From Paenibacillus sp. 453mf (lineage in GTDB: Bacteria > Bacillota > Bacilli > Paenibacillales > Paenibacillaceae): DNA of 64,000 nt. Position numbers and translations under genes: made by a program. The stretch is from contig NZ_FPAC01000002.1 in NCBI RefSeq assembly GCF_900116105.1, positions 310,001 through 374,000 on the forward strand, read 5' to 3'. Positions within the stretch are counted from its first letter, which is position 1, and each line of letters starts with the position of its first letter. Under the pieces are notes generated by a model. The model ran no database searches, had not been told where the DNA came from, and was given only the letters and a program-made list of their open reading frames with translations. This document shows, in pieces, positions 8,009 to 16,561 of the stretch.

Positions 8009-8977
8009 ATGACAACTATATTAGATGTACAACAGCTAAGAACGCGGTTTAAGACTGATTATGGACAAGTCGCGGTCGTTGATGGCGTGGACTTCTCCAT
8101 AAATGAAGGAGAAACGCTTGGCGTCGTGGGCGAATCCGGCTGCGGCAAGAGCGTGACGAGCTTGTCCATCATGCGGCTCCTGGCAGGTAATGGAGCCTCA
8201 GAAGGACAAATTTTATTCAAAGGAAACAACCTGCTGGATATTTCGGAGAAACAAATGCAGAAGATCCGGGGTAACGATATCGCGATGATTTTTCAGGAGC
8301 CGATGACATCGCTTAATCCGCTTCAAACTGTCGGTCATCAGATCGAGGAGGCGGTGCTGCTGCACCGGAAGGTATCGAAGAAGGAAGCCAAAGAACGGGC
8401 AATTGAAATGCTGAAGGCCGTCGGTATGCCGCGTGCAGAAGAAATCTACGGCGAGTACCCTCATCAGCTCTCGGGCGGGATGCGGCAGCGGGTGATGATT
8501 GCCATGGCGATGTCCTGTGAGCCGAAGCTGATTATTGCGGACGAGCCTACGACGGCGCTTGACGTAACGATTCAGGCACAGATCCTGGAACTGATGCAGA
8601 AAGTGAAGACAGAAACGAATACCTCCATCATGCTTATCACACATGATCTAGGTGTGGTAGCTGAGATGTGCGACCGGGTTATCGTCATGTATGCGGGACA
8701 GGTCGTGGAAGAAGCGGAGAAATTTGAGCTGTTCGAGAATCCGAAGCATCCGTACACGATTGGTCTGATGAATTCTATTCCAGAACTGACGGAAGAGGTG
8801 GAGTTCCTGGAGACCATTCCGGGCTCAGTTCCGCTGGCACATGAGATGCCGAAGGGCTGCCGCTTTGCTCCAAGATGCAGCAAGGTGATGCCGATCTGTC
8901 AGGAGCAGGAGCCTTCACTGTTCAAGCTGGACGGACAGAAGTGCCGCTGCTGGCTGTATGCGGAAGGGGATGAGTAA
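8009..8977 (+). CDS. ABC transporter ATPase, DppD/OppD type
   Basis: A 322-residue cytoplasmic ATPase that powers the importer. Walker A is GESGCGKSV near residue 46, the signature LSGGMRQRV near 157, Walker B LIIADEPTTALD near 175, and the H-loop THDLG near 212. The C-terminal oligopeptide-type extension contains PGSVP and a cysteine-rich tail (CRFAPRC, PICQEQ, CRC) that in some DppD/OppD proteins binds an iron-sulfur cluster; whether it does so here is not known. The ATG follows AAAGGGGGG after the permease gene. The next ATPase gene begins at its stop codon. Confidence 0.92.
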   Translation: MTTILDVQQLRTRFKTDYGQVAVVDGVDFSINEGETLGVVGESGCGKSVTSLSIMRLLAGNGASEGQILFKGNNLLDISEKQMQKIRGNDIAMIFQEPMTSLNPLQTVGHQIEEAVLLHRKVSKKEAKERAIEMLKAVGMPRAEEIYGEYPHQLSGGMRQRVMIAMAMSCEPKLIIADEPTTALDVTIQAQILELMQKVKTETNTSIMLITHDLGVVAEMCDRVIVMYAGQVVEEAEKFELFENPKHPYTIGLMNSIPELTEEVEFLETIPGSVPLAHEMPKGCRFAPRCSKVMPICQEQEPSLFKLDGQKCRCWLYAEGDE

Positions 8978-8978
8978 G

Positions 8979-9992
8979 ATGGAACCAATACTACGTGTGA
9001 AAGGTCTCAAGCAGCACTTTCCAATTCATGCAGGAGCCTTCAATAAAGTCGTCGGACATGTCCGCGCCGTTGATGGAATAGACCTTGAAGTCTATCCCGG
9101 GGAAACGCTTGGCATCGTAGGGGAATCCGGCTGCGGTAAATCAACGACCGGCAGAACCATTATGAGATTGAACGAGCCGACAGAAGGGGAAGTTATCTTC
9201 GGCGGCAAGGACCTCGCGCAGCTGGGCAAAGAAGAGATGCGTAAGACAAGACGGGATATCCAGATGGTGTTCCAGGACCCGTTCGCCTCGCTCAATCCGC
9301 GAAAGACGATCCGTAAAATTTTGCTCGAATCCTTAGCGGTTCACAAGATAGGTACAGCGAAGGAACGGAATGAGACGGTGGAGAAGATTATTGAGATCGT
9401 CGGTTTGAAAAAGGAACACCTGGACCGTCATCCGCATGACTTCTCCGGCGGACAGCGCCAGCGGATCGGGATCGCTCGGGCGCTTGTGCTGAATCCGAAG
9501 CTGATTATTGCCGATGAGCCGGTATCGGCTCTGGACGTTTCCATTCAATCACAGGTGCTGAATCTGCTCAAGAGCTTGAAACAGGATTTTGACCTTACCC
9601 TGATGTTTATCTCTCACGATCTGTCCGTCGTCAAGCATTTATGCGACCGGGTCGCCGTTATGTATCTTGGCCGAATTGTAGAGATTGCAGATAAGCGGAG
9701 CTTGTTTGCAAATCCGAGTCATCCGTATACCCAGGCACTCTTATCTGCGGTGCCACAGGCGAATCCAAGGCTGAAGAGAGAGCGTATCCTGCTGACTGGC
9801 GACTTGCCGAGTCCGGCAAATCCGCCGTCAGGCTGTACGTTCCATCCGCGCTGCCGCTTTGCGACAGAAGAATGTAAGACAACAGCGCCACAGCTAAGAG
9901 ATATTGGCGCAGGGCATCAGGTGTCCTGTCATTATGCAGAGCAAATACTCGAGAGCCTGCGGGCCAAGGAGTCTCAAGGTGTTGTACACTAG
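8979..9992 (+). CDS. ABC transporter ATPase, DppF/OppF type
   Basis: The partner ATPase, about 337 residues. It shows Walker [11 protein letters not shown]-loop [13 protein letters not shown], signature [15 protein letters not shown], Walker [13 protein letters not shown] and H-loop SHDLSV. The DppF-type C-terminus has [16 protein letters not shown] followed by FHPRC and further cysteines. Several in-frame ATGs exist (8958, 8970, 8979); I chose 8979 because GGAAGGGG (8962-8969) is then 9 bases away, and it lies one base after the upstream stop. Tight coupling to the upstream ATPase shows one operon. Confidence 0.9.
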   Translation: MEPILRVKGLKQHFPIHAGAFNKVVGHVRAVDGIDLEVYPGETLGIVGESGCGKSTTGRTIMRLNEPTEGEVIFGGKDLAQLGKEEMRKTRRDIQMVFQDPFASLNPRKTIRKILLESLAVHKIGTAKERNETVEKIIEIVGLKKEHLDRHPHDFSGGQRQRIGIARALVLNPKLIIADEPVSALDVSIQSQVLNLLKSLKQDFDLTLMFISHDLSVVKHLCDRVAVMYLGRIVEIADKRSLFANPSHPYTQALLSAVPQANPRLKRERILLTGDLPSPANPPSGCTFHPRCRFATEECKTTAPQLRDIGAGHQVSCHYAEQILESLRAKESQGVVH

Positions 9993-10019
9993 TTCAATCT
10001 ATCAAGGGGGAAATCATCC

Positions 10020-11633
10020 ATGAAGACGTTCGACCCATTATCCTACCCATATACATCCCAGCGCAATGCAACCTACGCAAAGAACGGAATGGTGGCTACC
10101 TCACAGCCGCTCGCCGCACAGGCAGGGCTCGACATCCTGAAGCGTGGAGGCAATGCGATTGATGCAGCTATTGCAACAGCAGCCTGTCTTACCGTTGTTG
10201 AACCGACTTCGAATGGAATCGGCGGAGATGCATTTGCCATTGTCTGGACCAAAGGCGAGCTGCATGGCTTGAATGCAAGCGGACCTTCACCCGCGGGTAT
10301 TTCCATTGAGGCAGTGAAGGAACAGGGACATGACAAGATGCCGACCTACGGCTGGCTTCCGGTCACCGTCCCTGGTACGCCATCGGCATGGAAGGCATTA
10401 TCTGACCGCTTCGGCAAGCTGCCGCTGACGGAGGTGCTGCAGCCTGCCATCGACTACGCGGAGAATGGTTTTCCACTGACACCAACGCTGGGTTATTATT
10501 GGAATCTGGCCTATAACAAGTTCAAGGAGAAGCTGACAGGTCCTGAATATGCAGGTTGGTTTGAGACCTTTGCGCCGGAAGGAAGAGCTCCAGAGATCGG
10601 AGAGATCTGGAAATCGCCTGGACATGCGAAGACCCTTCGCGCTATTGCGGAGACAGGAGCAGAATCCTTCTACCGGGGAGAAATTGCCGATCAGATCGAT
10701 GCCTTCTCCCGTGAGCATGGCGGTTTCCTTCGTAAAGAGGATTTGGCTGCTTATTATCCAGAATGGGTAGATCCGATCTCTGTGAATTATAAAGGCTACG
10801 ACGTATGGGAGATTCCGCCGAACGGCCAAGGGCTTGTCGCTTTGCTTGCGCTGAACATGCTGAAGAAGGATGAGTTCACTGCACGTGATACCGTGGACAC
10901 TCATCATCTGCAGATGGAGGCGATGAAGCTGGCCTTTACGGATGGGCTGAACTACATTACCCAGCCCGACAAAATGAGCGTGACCGTAGAGGAGCTGCTG
11001 TCCGATGCTTATGCTGCAGACAGGAGAGCGCTGATCGGTGAAGAGGCGATTCAGCCGGAGCCGGGTAATCCAGCGAGAAGCGGTACCGTCTATCTGGCCG
11101 CTGCGGATGGCGAAGGCAATATGATCTCCTTCATCCAGAGCAACTACATGGGCTTTGGCTCCGGTGTTGTAGTTCCAGGTACAGGAATCGGTCTGCAGAA
11201 CCGCGGACATTCCTTCTCACTGGATGAGACGCATGCCAACCGGCTCGAAGGCGGCAAAAAATCCTACCATACCATTATTCCAGGCTTCCTGACGAAAAAT
11301 GGCAAGCCGGTCGGACCGTTTGGTGTCATGGGTGGATTCATGCAGCCGCAGGGTCATTTGCAGGTTGTGATGAACATGATTGACTTTAATCTGAACCCGC
11401 AGTCTGCACTGGATGCACCTCGCTGGCAGTGGATCGAAGGCAAGACGGTGGAGATTGAACCAAACTTCCCAGATCATATTGCGCTCAGTCTGGCTAGAAA
11501 AGGTCATGATATCCGACGGGCGAACAGTACAGGCGGCTTTGGCCGAGGACAAATTATTGTGCGGGACAACGAAAATGGAGTGCTTGTAGGAGGTACGGAT
11601 TACCGTACAGATGGCACCATTGCAGCTTGGTAA
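10020..11633 (+). CDS. ggt: Gamma-glutamyltransferase family protein, YwrD-like
   Basis: A 537-residue Ntn-hydrolase precursor of the gamma-glutamyltranspeptidase family, which cleaves or transfers the gamma-glutamyl group of glutathione and related peptides. The N-terminal part has the family motif NGMVATSQPLAAQAG and GGNAIDAAIA; the conserved EPTSNGIGGDAF is near residue 61. Autocleavage should occur before Thr356 (codon 11085-11087, in SGTVYLAAAD), which becomes the N-terminal nucleophile; SFIQSNYMGFGSG follows. There is no signal peptide, so unlike secreted GGT it should act in the cytoplasm. It is the last gene of the peptide ABC operon, 27 bases after the DppF-type gene with AAGGGGG as ribosome site, which suggests processing of an imported gamma-glutamyl compound. 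Confidence 0.88.
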   Translation: MKTFDPLSYPYTSQRNATYAKNGMVATSQPLAAQAGLDILKRGGNAIDAAIATAACLTVVEPTSNGIGGDAFAIVWTKGELHGLNASGPSPAGISIEAVKEQGHDKMPTYGWLPVTVPGTPSAWKALSDRFGKLPLTEVLQPAIDYAENGFPLTPTLGYYWNLAYNKFKEKLTGPEYAGWFETFAPEGRAPEIGEIWKSPGHAKTLRAIAETGAESFYRGEIADQIDAFSREHGGFLRKEDLAAYYPEWVDPISVNYKGYDVWEIPPNGQGLVALLALNMLKKDEFTARDTVDTHHLQMEAMKLAFTDGLNYITQPDKMSVTVEELLSDAYAADRRALIGEEAIQPEPGNPARSGTVYLAAADGEGNMISFIQSNYMGFGSGVVVPGTGIGLQNRGHSFSLDETHANRLEGGKKSYHTIIPGFLTKNGKPVGPFGVMGGFMQPQGHLQVVMNMIDFNLNPQSALDAPRWQWIEGKTVEIEPNFPDHIALSLARKGHDIRRANSTGGFGRGQIIVRDNENGVLVGGTDYRTDGTIAAW

Positions 11634-11710
11634 TTATTTTTTCTTCTATATATAGAACTGCTGTATATATTTAATATTTGAATCCATTTCATAAATCATT
11701 TTACTGAATT

Positions 11711-11753
11711 AAACCTTAACCCGATGAATACTTCATTCGGTTAAGGTTTTTTT
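11711..11753 (+). terminator. Terminator of the ABC-ggt operon
   Basis: Ten-bp stem AACCTTAACC with GGTTAAGGTT plus five further pairs across a small internal mismatch, followed by seven T at 11747-11753. This closes the operon that begins near 4471. Confidence 0.9.
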
Positions 11754-11813
11754 GGCGAGTAAAGGATGGGTATAGGTTAAACTTGTCTAATATATATCAG
11801 TAGGATGAATCTG

Positions 11814-11841
11814 TTGCATTTTGTTCAAATTTTGAGATAAT
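11814..11841 (+). promoter_or_regulatory. Probable promoter of copCD
   Basis: -35-like TTGCAT (11814-11819), 16 bases, -10-like GATAAT (11836-11841), about 120 bases before copC. The rest of the 330-base gap between ggt and copC holds only the ggt terminator; I see no clear CsoR or CopY dyad. Confidence 0.45.
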
Positions 11842-11963
11842 TGGTCCCACATTGCTGTCTTGAATGGCCCGAGTGGGCTATTCAACATTTCAAGTCATTT
11901 AAGTTATGCTGATGTACATAAGGCCCATTCATTGAATACTCAACACAGAAAGGAACGATAATT

Positions 11964-12578
11964 ATGAAAAAAGTCGTTTTAATGCTAGTCCTATTCCTAC
12001 TGCTGATGCCAGGAGCGGCGTTTGCGCATACGCATCTTGAAAGCTCATTGCCTGCCGATGGGGAAGAAGTCACTGCAGAGCTGACAGAGGTTCAGCTGAC
12101 ATTCGAAGGACCGATTGAGCAGCTGAGTACGGTAGAAGTCGTAAGTGAGAATGGTGACAAGGTAGAACTGGCTTCTACTGAAGTCGAAGGGAATGTGCTT
12201 ACAGGAGCAGCTAGTGCTCCATTTGCGAATGGCAATTACACAGCGAACTGGACGATAATCGGAGAAGATGGCCATGAGGTCAAAGGCAGCGTTGCTTTTA
12301 CCGTAAATACACCTGAGACAGCGCCGGAAGCAGACACACCGCCTGCAGAGGAGAATAACGGAGATACTCCTGTATCTAACGATGAACAAGGTACAGAGGA
12401 GCCTGCAGCGGATACAAGTACGGAGGCTTCCGCAGGGGAAGCAGCTGAGAATACTACAGAGGCAGCACAGCCTGAGACCGCATCCGGCGGAAACAATACA
12501 GGCATCTGGATCGCTATCGTAGTGGTCATCGTTATTGCGGGCGTTTATGTAGCGATGCGTAAGAGAGGTAAAAAATAA
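11964..12578 (+). CDS. copC: CopC-domain copper-binding protein, membrane anchored
   Basis: A 204-residue exported protein. A cleavable signal peptide ends at AFA, leaving HTHLESSLPADGE as the mature N-terminus; the exposed first His is the expected Cu(II) ligand of CopC, with further His in DGHEVKGS near residue 92. The CopC beta-barrel covers about residues 22-115. A long acidic, Pro/Glu/Thr-rich linker follows and a C-terminal membrane helix (near 178-198) ends with MRKRGKK. This membrane-tethered form is like the CopC half of YcnJ/YobA-type proteins. Start with AAAGGA upstream. The copD gene begins two bases after its stop, indicating one operon for copper handling at the outer face. Confidence 0.88.
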   Translation: MKKVVLMLVLFLLLMPGAAFAHTHLESSLPADGEEVTAELTEVQLTFEGPIEQLSTVEVVSENGDKVELASTEVEGNVLTGAASAPFANGNYTANWTIIGEDGHEVKGSVAFTVNTPETAPEADTPPAEENNGDTPVSNDEQGTEEPAADTSTEASAGEAAENTTEAAQPETASGGNNTGIWIAIVVVIVIAGVYVAMRKRGKK

Positions 12579-12580
12579 AC

Positions 12581-13660
12581 ATGTCTTTCCTGAGCGATGG
12601 ACTATTATATATCTGCTATGCATTTCTAATGGGGAGCCTACTGGTGCAGCTTGCACCGGCAGGCTCTAAGCCGCTGGTAGAGATTCCGCGCTGGACAGTA
12701 AATTTGAGTATCGTTGGCATCATCCTGCTCGCGTCTGCTCCTCTCCTGCAGATTATTGTGAGATTTGGGCCAAGCATCGGTTATGGTCAAGCGATATCGA
12801 CTGTATTGTTTACTTTCAAAGAGGGCAGAGCCTATTTAATTGTCGTCGGATTATGTACCCTGCTTCTGCTTCAATTTCTGTTGTTCAAGAACTCGCTGCA
12901 GGAGAATAAGGTGCTGTATCCATCGGTACTGATTACCATTTGTATCATTGCCATCTTCGGATGGTCCAGCCATCTGGGAGCGATCGCCGGGCTAGCAGGA
13001 GCGGCAATACAGTTTCTGCATATGCTCGGTGTAGCGGTATGGGTTGGTGTTCTGCTTGTGATCGCCTGGTTTACGCAAGAGGCGAGGAACTGGACGGCAT
13101 TCCTGAAGTGGTACACACCTGTAGCCATTGGCGGTGTGCTCATGATCCTGGTCTCCGGTCTCATGACCATGTCATACACGACGCCGGAGTATGTGAACTC
13201 CTGGATGCTATCCTATGGTCAAGCGCTGCTAATGAAGCATCTGCTGTTCATTCCGCTGATCGTGTTCGGTTTTTGCAACGGATTCATCTATAAGCACAAA
13301 TTAAAGTCGAACCCTAGCTTTAATCCAATCCCTTGGCTTAGAGCGGAAGCCATTATTGTGCTTCTCGTCTTTGGCTTCACGGCATTTATGAAGCTGCAGG
13401 CACCTCCGCATGAAGTGGCGGAGACGCTTAAATACAATGAGCCGTCAGCTATGTTTACACTGCTGCATCCGGAGGCAAGTCTTCCTCTATCCATGAGCTT
13501 TACCGCTTGGGCCATCATCCCCGTGGTAATCGCGCTGCTCAGTCTTGGATACATCGTGTACTCGTTCCGAGGGGATAGATTAAGACCCGGCAGCTCCCTG
13601 ATTGCAGGACTTGTATTTGTAATGAGCGGCTATGCCGCAGTTATGCTGTGTGTGCAATAA
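12581..13660 (+). CDS. copD: CopD-family copper transport membrane protein
   Basis: A 359-residue protein with about eight membrane segments. It matches the CopD domain (PF05425-type): the helix with SSHLGAIAGLAGAAIQFLHMLGV near residue 127 has the His residues typical of CopD, and WVGVLLVIAWF follows. In Bacillales CopC and CopD are often fused as YcnJ, a copper importer; here they are separate but adjacent, starting two bases after the copC stop with GAGAGG as ribosome site inside copC. Expected role is copper uptake across the membrane with CopC as the metal donor. Ends at a GC-stem terminator. Confidence 0.85.
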   Translation: MSFLSDGLLYICYAFLMGSLLVQLAPAGSKPLVEIPRWTVNLSIVGIILLASAPLLQIIVRFGPSIGYGQAISTVLFTFKEGRAYLIVVGLCTLLLLQFLLFKNSLQENKVLYPSVLITICIIAIFGWSSHLGAIAGLAGAAIQFLHMLGVAVWVGVLLVIAWFTQEARNWTAFLKWYTPVAIGGVLMILVSGLMTMSYTTPEYVNSWMLSYGQALLMKHLLFIPLIVFGFCNGFIYKHKLKSNPSFNPIPWLRAEAIIVLLVFGFTAFMKLQAPPHEVAETLKYNEPSAMFTLLHPEASLPLSMSFTAWAIIPVVIALLSLGYIVYSFRGDRLRPGSSLIAGLVFVMSGYAAVMLCVQ

Positions 13661-13683
13661 AAATCAAAAGAAACAATCAGCAG

Positions 13684-13751
13684 CCCTTTTCGTCAGAAAC
13701 AGGTGTACATCCATGAGATGAACAACACTGGTTGAACGAAAGGGGTTTTTT
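13684..13751 (+). terminator. Terminator of copCD
   Basis: CCCTTTTCGT (13684-13693) pairs with ACGAAAGGGG (13736-13745, one G-T pair), and six T follow. The loop is long (about 42 bases) and partly self-pairing. Confidence 0.65.
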
Positions 13752-13784
13752 CATGAAGGAATTGAGGAGAAACAGAAGAATATA

Positions 13785-14186
13785 ATGCTTCAACGCTCGA
13801 CAAATTTCACGACGAGTGGAATATATCATTTGCATGGTTCAGCTATGATTGATCACACTGCGCATGCATGGTCACTCGTATTAAAGGTGATTCAGCAAGC
13901 CAGCTCGGAAAAGGATAATCCCCAGCATCACAATTACTGGTGCAGAGAAGCTCTCATCTATGAAGCGGAGCTGCTCAGCTCACTTCCTGATGAGATCTAT
14001 GCCCCCAAAGGCTACTTCGTTGAAGAACAGAAGGATGGAACTATATGGATCTGGATGGAATACCTCGAAGGCACACCGCCTTCATCCCAAGCCCAGTTTG
14101 AATATGTTGCCAGGCTGCTGGGCAGATTTAATGCAGCTTACTTGGCGGGATCAAGAGCAGAATCACTCAGAGGTTACATACCGTAA
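13785..14186 (+). pseudogene. Truncated aminoglycoside-phosphotransferase-like protein
   Basis: An open frame of 133 residues that reads like the N-lobe of an APH/choline-kinase-fold protein: the beta-strand turn SGIYHLHG, the strand with the ATP-lysine WSLVLKVIQ near residue 32, the helix YWCREALIYEAELLSSLP near 51, and the hinge WIWMEYLEG near 88. The frame stops at 14186 before the catalytic HGD and DFD motifs, and the bases that follow do not continue the fold in any frame. The usual first strand is also missing, so it looks truncated at both ends. No good ribosome site precedes the ATG. A remnant is more likely than a functional kinase. Confidence 0.6.
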
Positions 14187-14243
14187 TATTAGACAACCTC
14201 TCCTCTTGTTTACAAATGAATGAGAGCAGATATAATTATATTC

Positions 14244-14555
14244 ATGGAACCTATAACGATTCATAAAGTGTTATCGAATGAGACGCGTCGGGAGATTCTG
14301 GAGTGGCTTAAGAACCCGGAAATGCATTTCGGTGAGAAGTATCATCGTCCGCCTAACGGAGATGTATCAAAGGGTGTATGTGTTGGCGATATTCAAGCAA
14401 AGGCCGGACTTGCGCAATCGGTTATATCAAGCTATCTCCTTGCAATGCAGAAGGCCGGGCTGCTCATATCGGAACGAGTGGGACAGTGGACGTATTATAG
14501 ACGCAATGAAGATGTCATTAAACAATTTTGTGAAGAGCTGACAAACAACTTATAA
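14244..14555 (+). CDS. ArsR-family winged-helix regulator
   Basis: A DNA-binding protein of about 103 residues. It opens with HKVLSNETRREILEWL (helix 1-2 of ArsR), has a loop with VCVGDIQAKAGLAQSVISSYLLAMQ as the helix-turn-helix near residue 53, and the wing GLLISERVGQWTYYRRN. There is no metal-binding CxC in helix 3 (a single Cys in the VCVGD stretch), so a metal-sensing role is doubtful. The ATG at 14244 fits the family start; the in-frame ATG at 14220 adds eight hydrophobic residues without better ribosome spacing. Neighbours give no clear target. Confidence 0.75.
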   Translation: MEPITIHKVLSNETRREILEWLKNPEMHFGEKYHRPPNGDVSKGVCVGDIQAKAGLAQSVISSYLLAMQKAGLLISERVGQWTYYRRNEDVIKQFCEELTNNL

Positions 14556-14673
14556 AGAAAGGAGTTCTTCGTTCTATATAATCTAGAATTTTCGATATAT
14601 AGATTTCTGCGGTTGCATTTTTAATATGGAGAATTACGAAAATGACGAATTCTATCCTTTCACGAAAATATGT

Positions 14674-14679
14674 TATAAT
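14674..14679 (+). promoter_or_regulatory. -10 box of the Gfo/Idh/MocA gene
   Basis: A perfect TATAAT lies 31 bases before the ATG at 14710; the -35 position (TCTATC) is poor. Confidence 0.45.
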
Positions 14680-14709
14680 GGGCCGGATAAAGAGAGGATG
14701 TGAGGTAAC

Positions 14710-15693
14710 ATGGTGCGTTTTGGAATTATCGGAACGAATAAGATCACGGTTCAATTTATTGAAGCGGCATCGACTCTTCCTGATTTTAAGCTGACAGCAG
14801 TCTATTCGCGTACAGAGGAGAGAGGACGGGAATTCGCTGAACAGTATGGTGCGGAGTATATATTTACCGATCTTGAAGAAATGGCTCAAAGCGACGTGCT
14901 GGATGCGGTATACATAGCAAGTCCGAATTCGTATCACAGTAAGCAGGCGGTTCTCTTGATGCAGCACGGTAAGCATATTCTGTGTGAGAAGCCGGTGGCA
15001 TCAAACAGCAAAGAGCTTGCAGATATGATTGCTGCGGCTAAGGCCAACAAGGTTGTACTTATGGAAGCTATGAAATCAACGCTTATGCCAGGGTTCAAGG
15101 CGATGCAGGAGCATATTCTCAAGCTTGGACAAGTACGTAAATATATAGTGAACTACTGTCAGTATTCATCTCGCTATGATGCCTACAAGCAAGGGGATAT
15201 TCAGAATGCATTCAAGCCTGAGTTCTCAAATGGCTCACTAATGGATATCGGGATCTACTGCATCTATCCAATGGTGGTATTGTTCGGACAGCCGGAGAAT
15301 GTCAAAGCGACGAGTGTTATGCTGGAATCGGGAGTAGATGGCGAAGGCAGCATCGTGCTTCAATACAAAGACATGGAGGGTGTGATCAGCTATTCGAAGA
15401 TCACCAATTCCTATTTGCCCTCGGAGATCCAAGGTGAAGAGGGCAGCATGATCATTGATCATATTAATGTACCCGGAGCGGTAACCGTACGATATAGAAA
15501 TGGTGACTCCTTGCAAATATCGGGTCCAGATGATGCACCCGCCATGAAGTATGAAGCGGCAGAGTTTATCAGGCTCATTCGCAGCGGTGAACTGGAATCG
15601 GCGAATAATTCTCACCAGCATTCCAGCATAACAATGGAGATTATGGATACAGTCCGCAAGCAGATTGGACTCGTTTATCCCGCTGATCGCTGA
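14710..15693 (+). CDS. Gfo/Idh/MocA-family oxidoreductase
   Basis: A 327-residue NAD(P)-dependent oxidoreductase. The N-terminal Rossmann domain begins FGIIGTNKIT (GxxG nucleotide turn) and carries the family hallmarks VYIASPNSYHS near residue 75 and HILCEKPVAS near 94, with the catalytic-domain Lys in EKP. The C-terminal part is the GFO_IDH_MocA alpha/beta sheet domain (NGSLMDIGIYCIYP near residue 174). Family members reduce or oxidise sugars, inositols or related polyols; nothing in the neighbourhood shows the substrate. The start has GAGAGGATGTGAGG upstream. It converges with the CarD gene on a shared terminator. Confidence 0.85.
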   Translation: MVRFGIIGTNKITVQFIEAASTLPDFKLTAVYSRTEERGREFAEQYGAEYIFTDLEEMAQSDVLDAVYIASPNSYHSKQAVLLMQHGKHILCEKPVASNSKELADMIAAAKANKVVLMEAMKSTLMPGFKAMQEHILKLGQVRKYIVNYCQYSSRYDAYKQGDIQNAFKPEFSNGSLMDIGIYCIYPMVVLFGQPENVKATSVMLESGVDGEGSIVLQYKDMEGVISYSKITNSYLPSEIQGEEGSMIIDHINVPGAVTVRYRNGDSLQISGPDDAPAMKYEAAEFIRLIRSGELESANNSHQHSSITMEIMDTVRKQIGLVYPADR

Positions 15694-15714
15694 GGATAGA
15701 CTGTTAAACCAAAA

Positions 15715-15750
15715 AACCCGGAACGCGAGCATCCTCTGCGTTGCCGGGTT
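15715..15750 (-). terminator. Terminator between the oxidoreductase and CarD genes
   Basis: AACCCGG plus AACGC (15715-15726) pairs with GCGTT and CCGGGTT (15738-15750) across one bulged G. The minus strand then runs into TTTTTT, so it is a good terminator for the CarD gene and weaker for the plus strand. Confidence 0.8.
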
Positions 15751-15754
15751 AATC

Positions 15755-16240
15755 TTAATTTAGAGCAACAAGAGAATCGTTAAGTAACTCCGTTGCTTGC
15801 TCTGGTGAAACATTCCGAGCATAAATGAGCTCGCTGATCACGAGCTTTCGGGCATTGTTCAGCATGTTTTTGTCCGTCCATCCCAAAGTTTTGCGAGTCA
15901 TCAGTTTGCTTAGATCACGGATAACTTGAATCTCCATACAAATGTCTCCGGTTTTCAGTTTGCCGAGCATCATTTGTTGCCTTGTGTTCGGATTCGAGGG
16001 GATCTCTTCGCATTCTTCTTGGAAAATAGCTTTAGCCAGCATCAATGTTGCTTCATCACTGATGCAGCGAATTCCGAGTGAATCTATTTTCGCTACAGGT
16101 ATGCTTACATTCATTAAAGGGTGGTCAATGTGAACCACAAAATACCACTGTTTCTCACCGAGAAATTCTTTCTCTTCTAAAGAATGAATAAAACCTGCGC
16201 CGTACATTGGATAAAAAACAATATCTCCCACTTGATACAT
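15755..16240 (-). CDS. CarD/CdnL-family transcriptional regulator
   Basis: A 161-residue protein with the CarD-CdnL-TRCF RNA-polymerase-interaction domain at the N-terminus (MYQVGDIVFYPMYGAG, residues 1-16; FVVHIDHPLMNVSIPV near 34-49) and a helical C-terminal DNA-contacting domain (residues 70-160). Such proteins bind the RNA polymerase beta subunit and stabilise open complexes at many promoters; small Bacillales paralogues (YdeB) have less defined roles. Monocistronic, with an extended -10 promoter upstream and its own terminator. Start preceded by GGGGCC/AAAAGGGGCC, an acceptable ribosome site. Confidence 0.88.
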   Translation of the reverse strand: MYQVGDIVFYPMYGAGFIHSLEEKEFLGEKQWYFVVHIDHPLMNVSIPVAKIDSLGIRCISDEATLMLAKAIFQEECEEIPSNPNTRQQMMLGKLKTGDICMEIQVIRDLSKLMTRKTLGWTDKNMLNNARKLVISELIYARNVSPEQATELLNDSLVALN

Positions 16241-16420
16241 AAATAAAGGCCCCTTTTCTCTAAGATCTAAAGATGTTAACTTTTAATGGAGTGAAAGCAT
16301 CAACAATCATAATCGTAACGGCAGCTAGGCGCGATTAAGATCGATGATTATCTTATCCTCCAACAACTTTGCTTGAGACTTGGAGCTTAATTTAAAGAAT
16401 ACCGAGGCATCTCTGTTTCT

Positions 16421-16429
16421 ATTATAGCA
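16421..16429 (-). promoter_or_regulatory. Extended -10 promoter of the CarD gene
   Basis: On the minus strand TGCTATAAT gives a perfect -10 (16421-16426) with an upstream TG. The -35 region is poor, as expected for an extended -10 promoter. The long leader to the ATG at 16240 (about 175 bases) shows no feature I recognise. Confidence 0.55.
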
Positions 16430-16496
16430 TAGCTATGTTTTCTTGATGGCGCAGGAAAATGACGGGAGACTATAGCTGAGCATATTTAACTTAATA

Positions 16497-16534
16497 AAAG
16501 TCCGGGCCCAGGTCATATTCGACCTGGGCCCGGA
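16497..16534 (-). terminator. Terminator of amtB
   Basis: A perfect 14-bp GC-rich stem (TCCGGGCCCAGGTC, 16501-16514, with 16521-16534), followed on the minus strand by CTTTTATT. Confidence 0.9.
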
Positions 16535-16561
16535 TTGGATACTGCTATAACTTATCTAAAT

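Noticed and set aside
13960..14223. Second frame overlapping the truncated phosphotransferase, considered as its frameshifted continuation
   Set aside because: Its product does not contain the kinase catalytic loop or any recognisable part of the fold.
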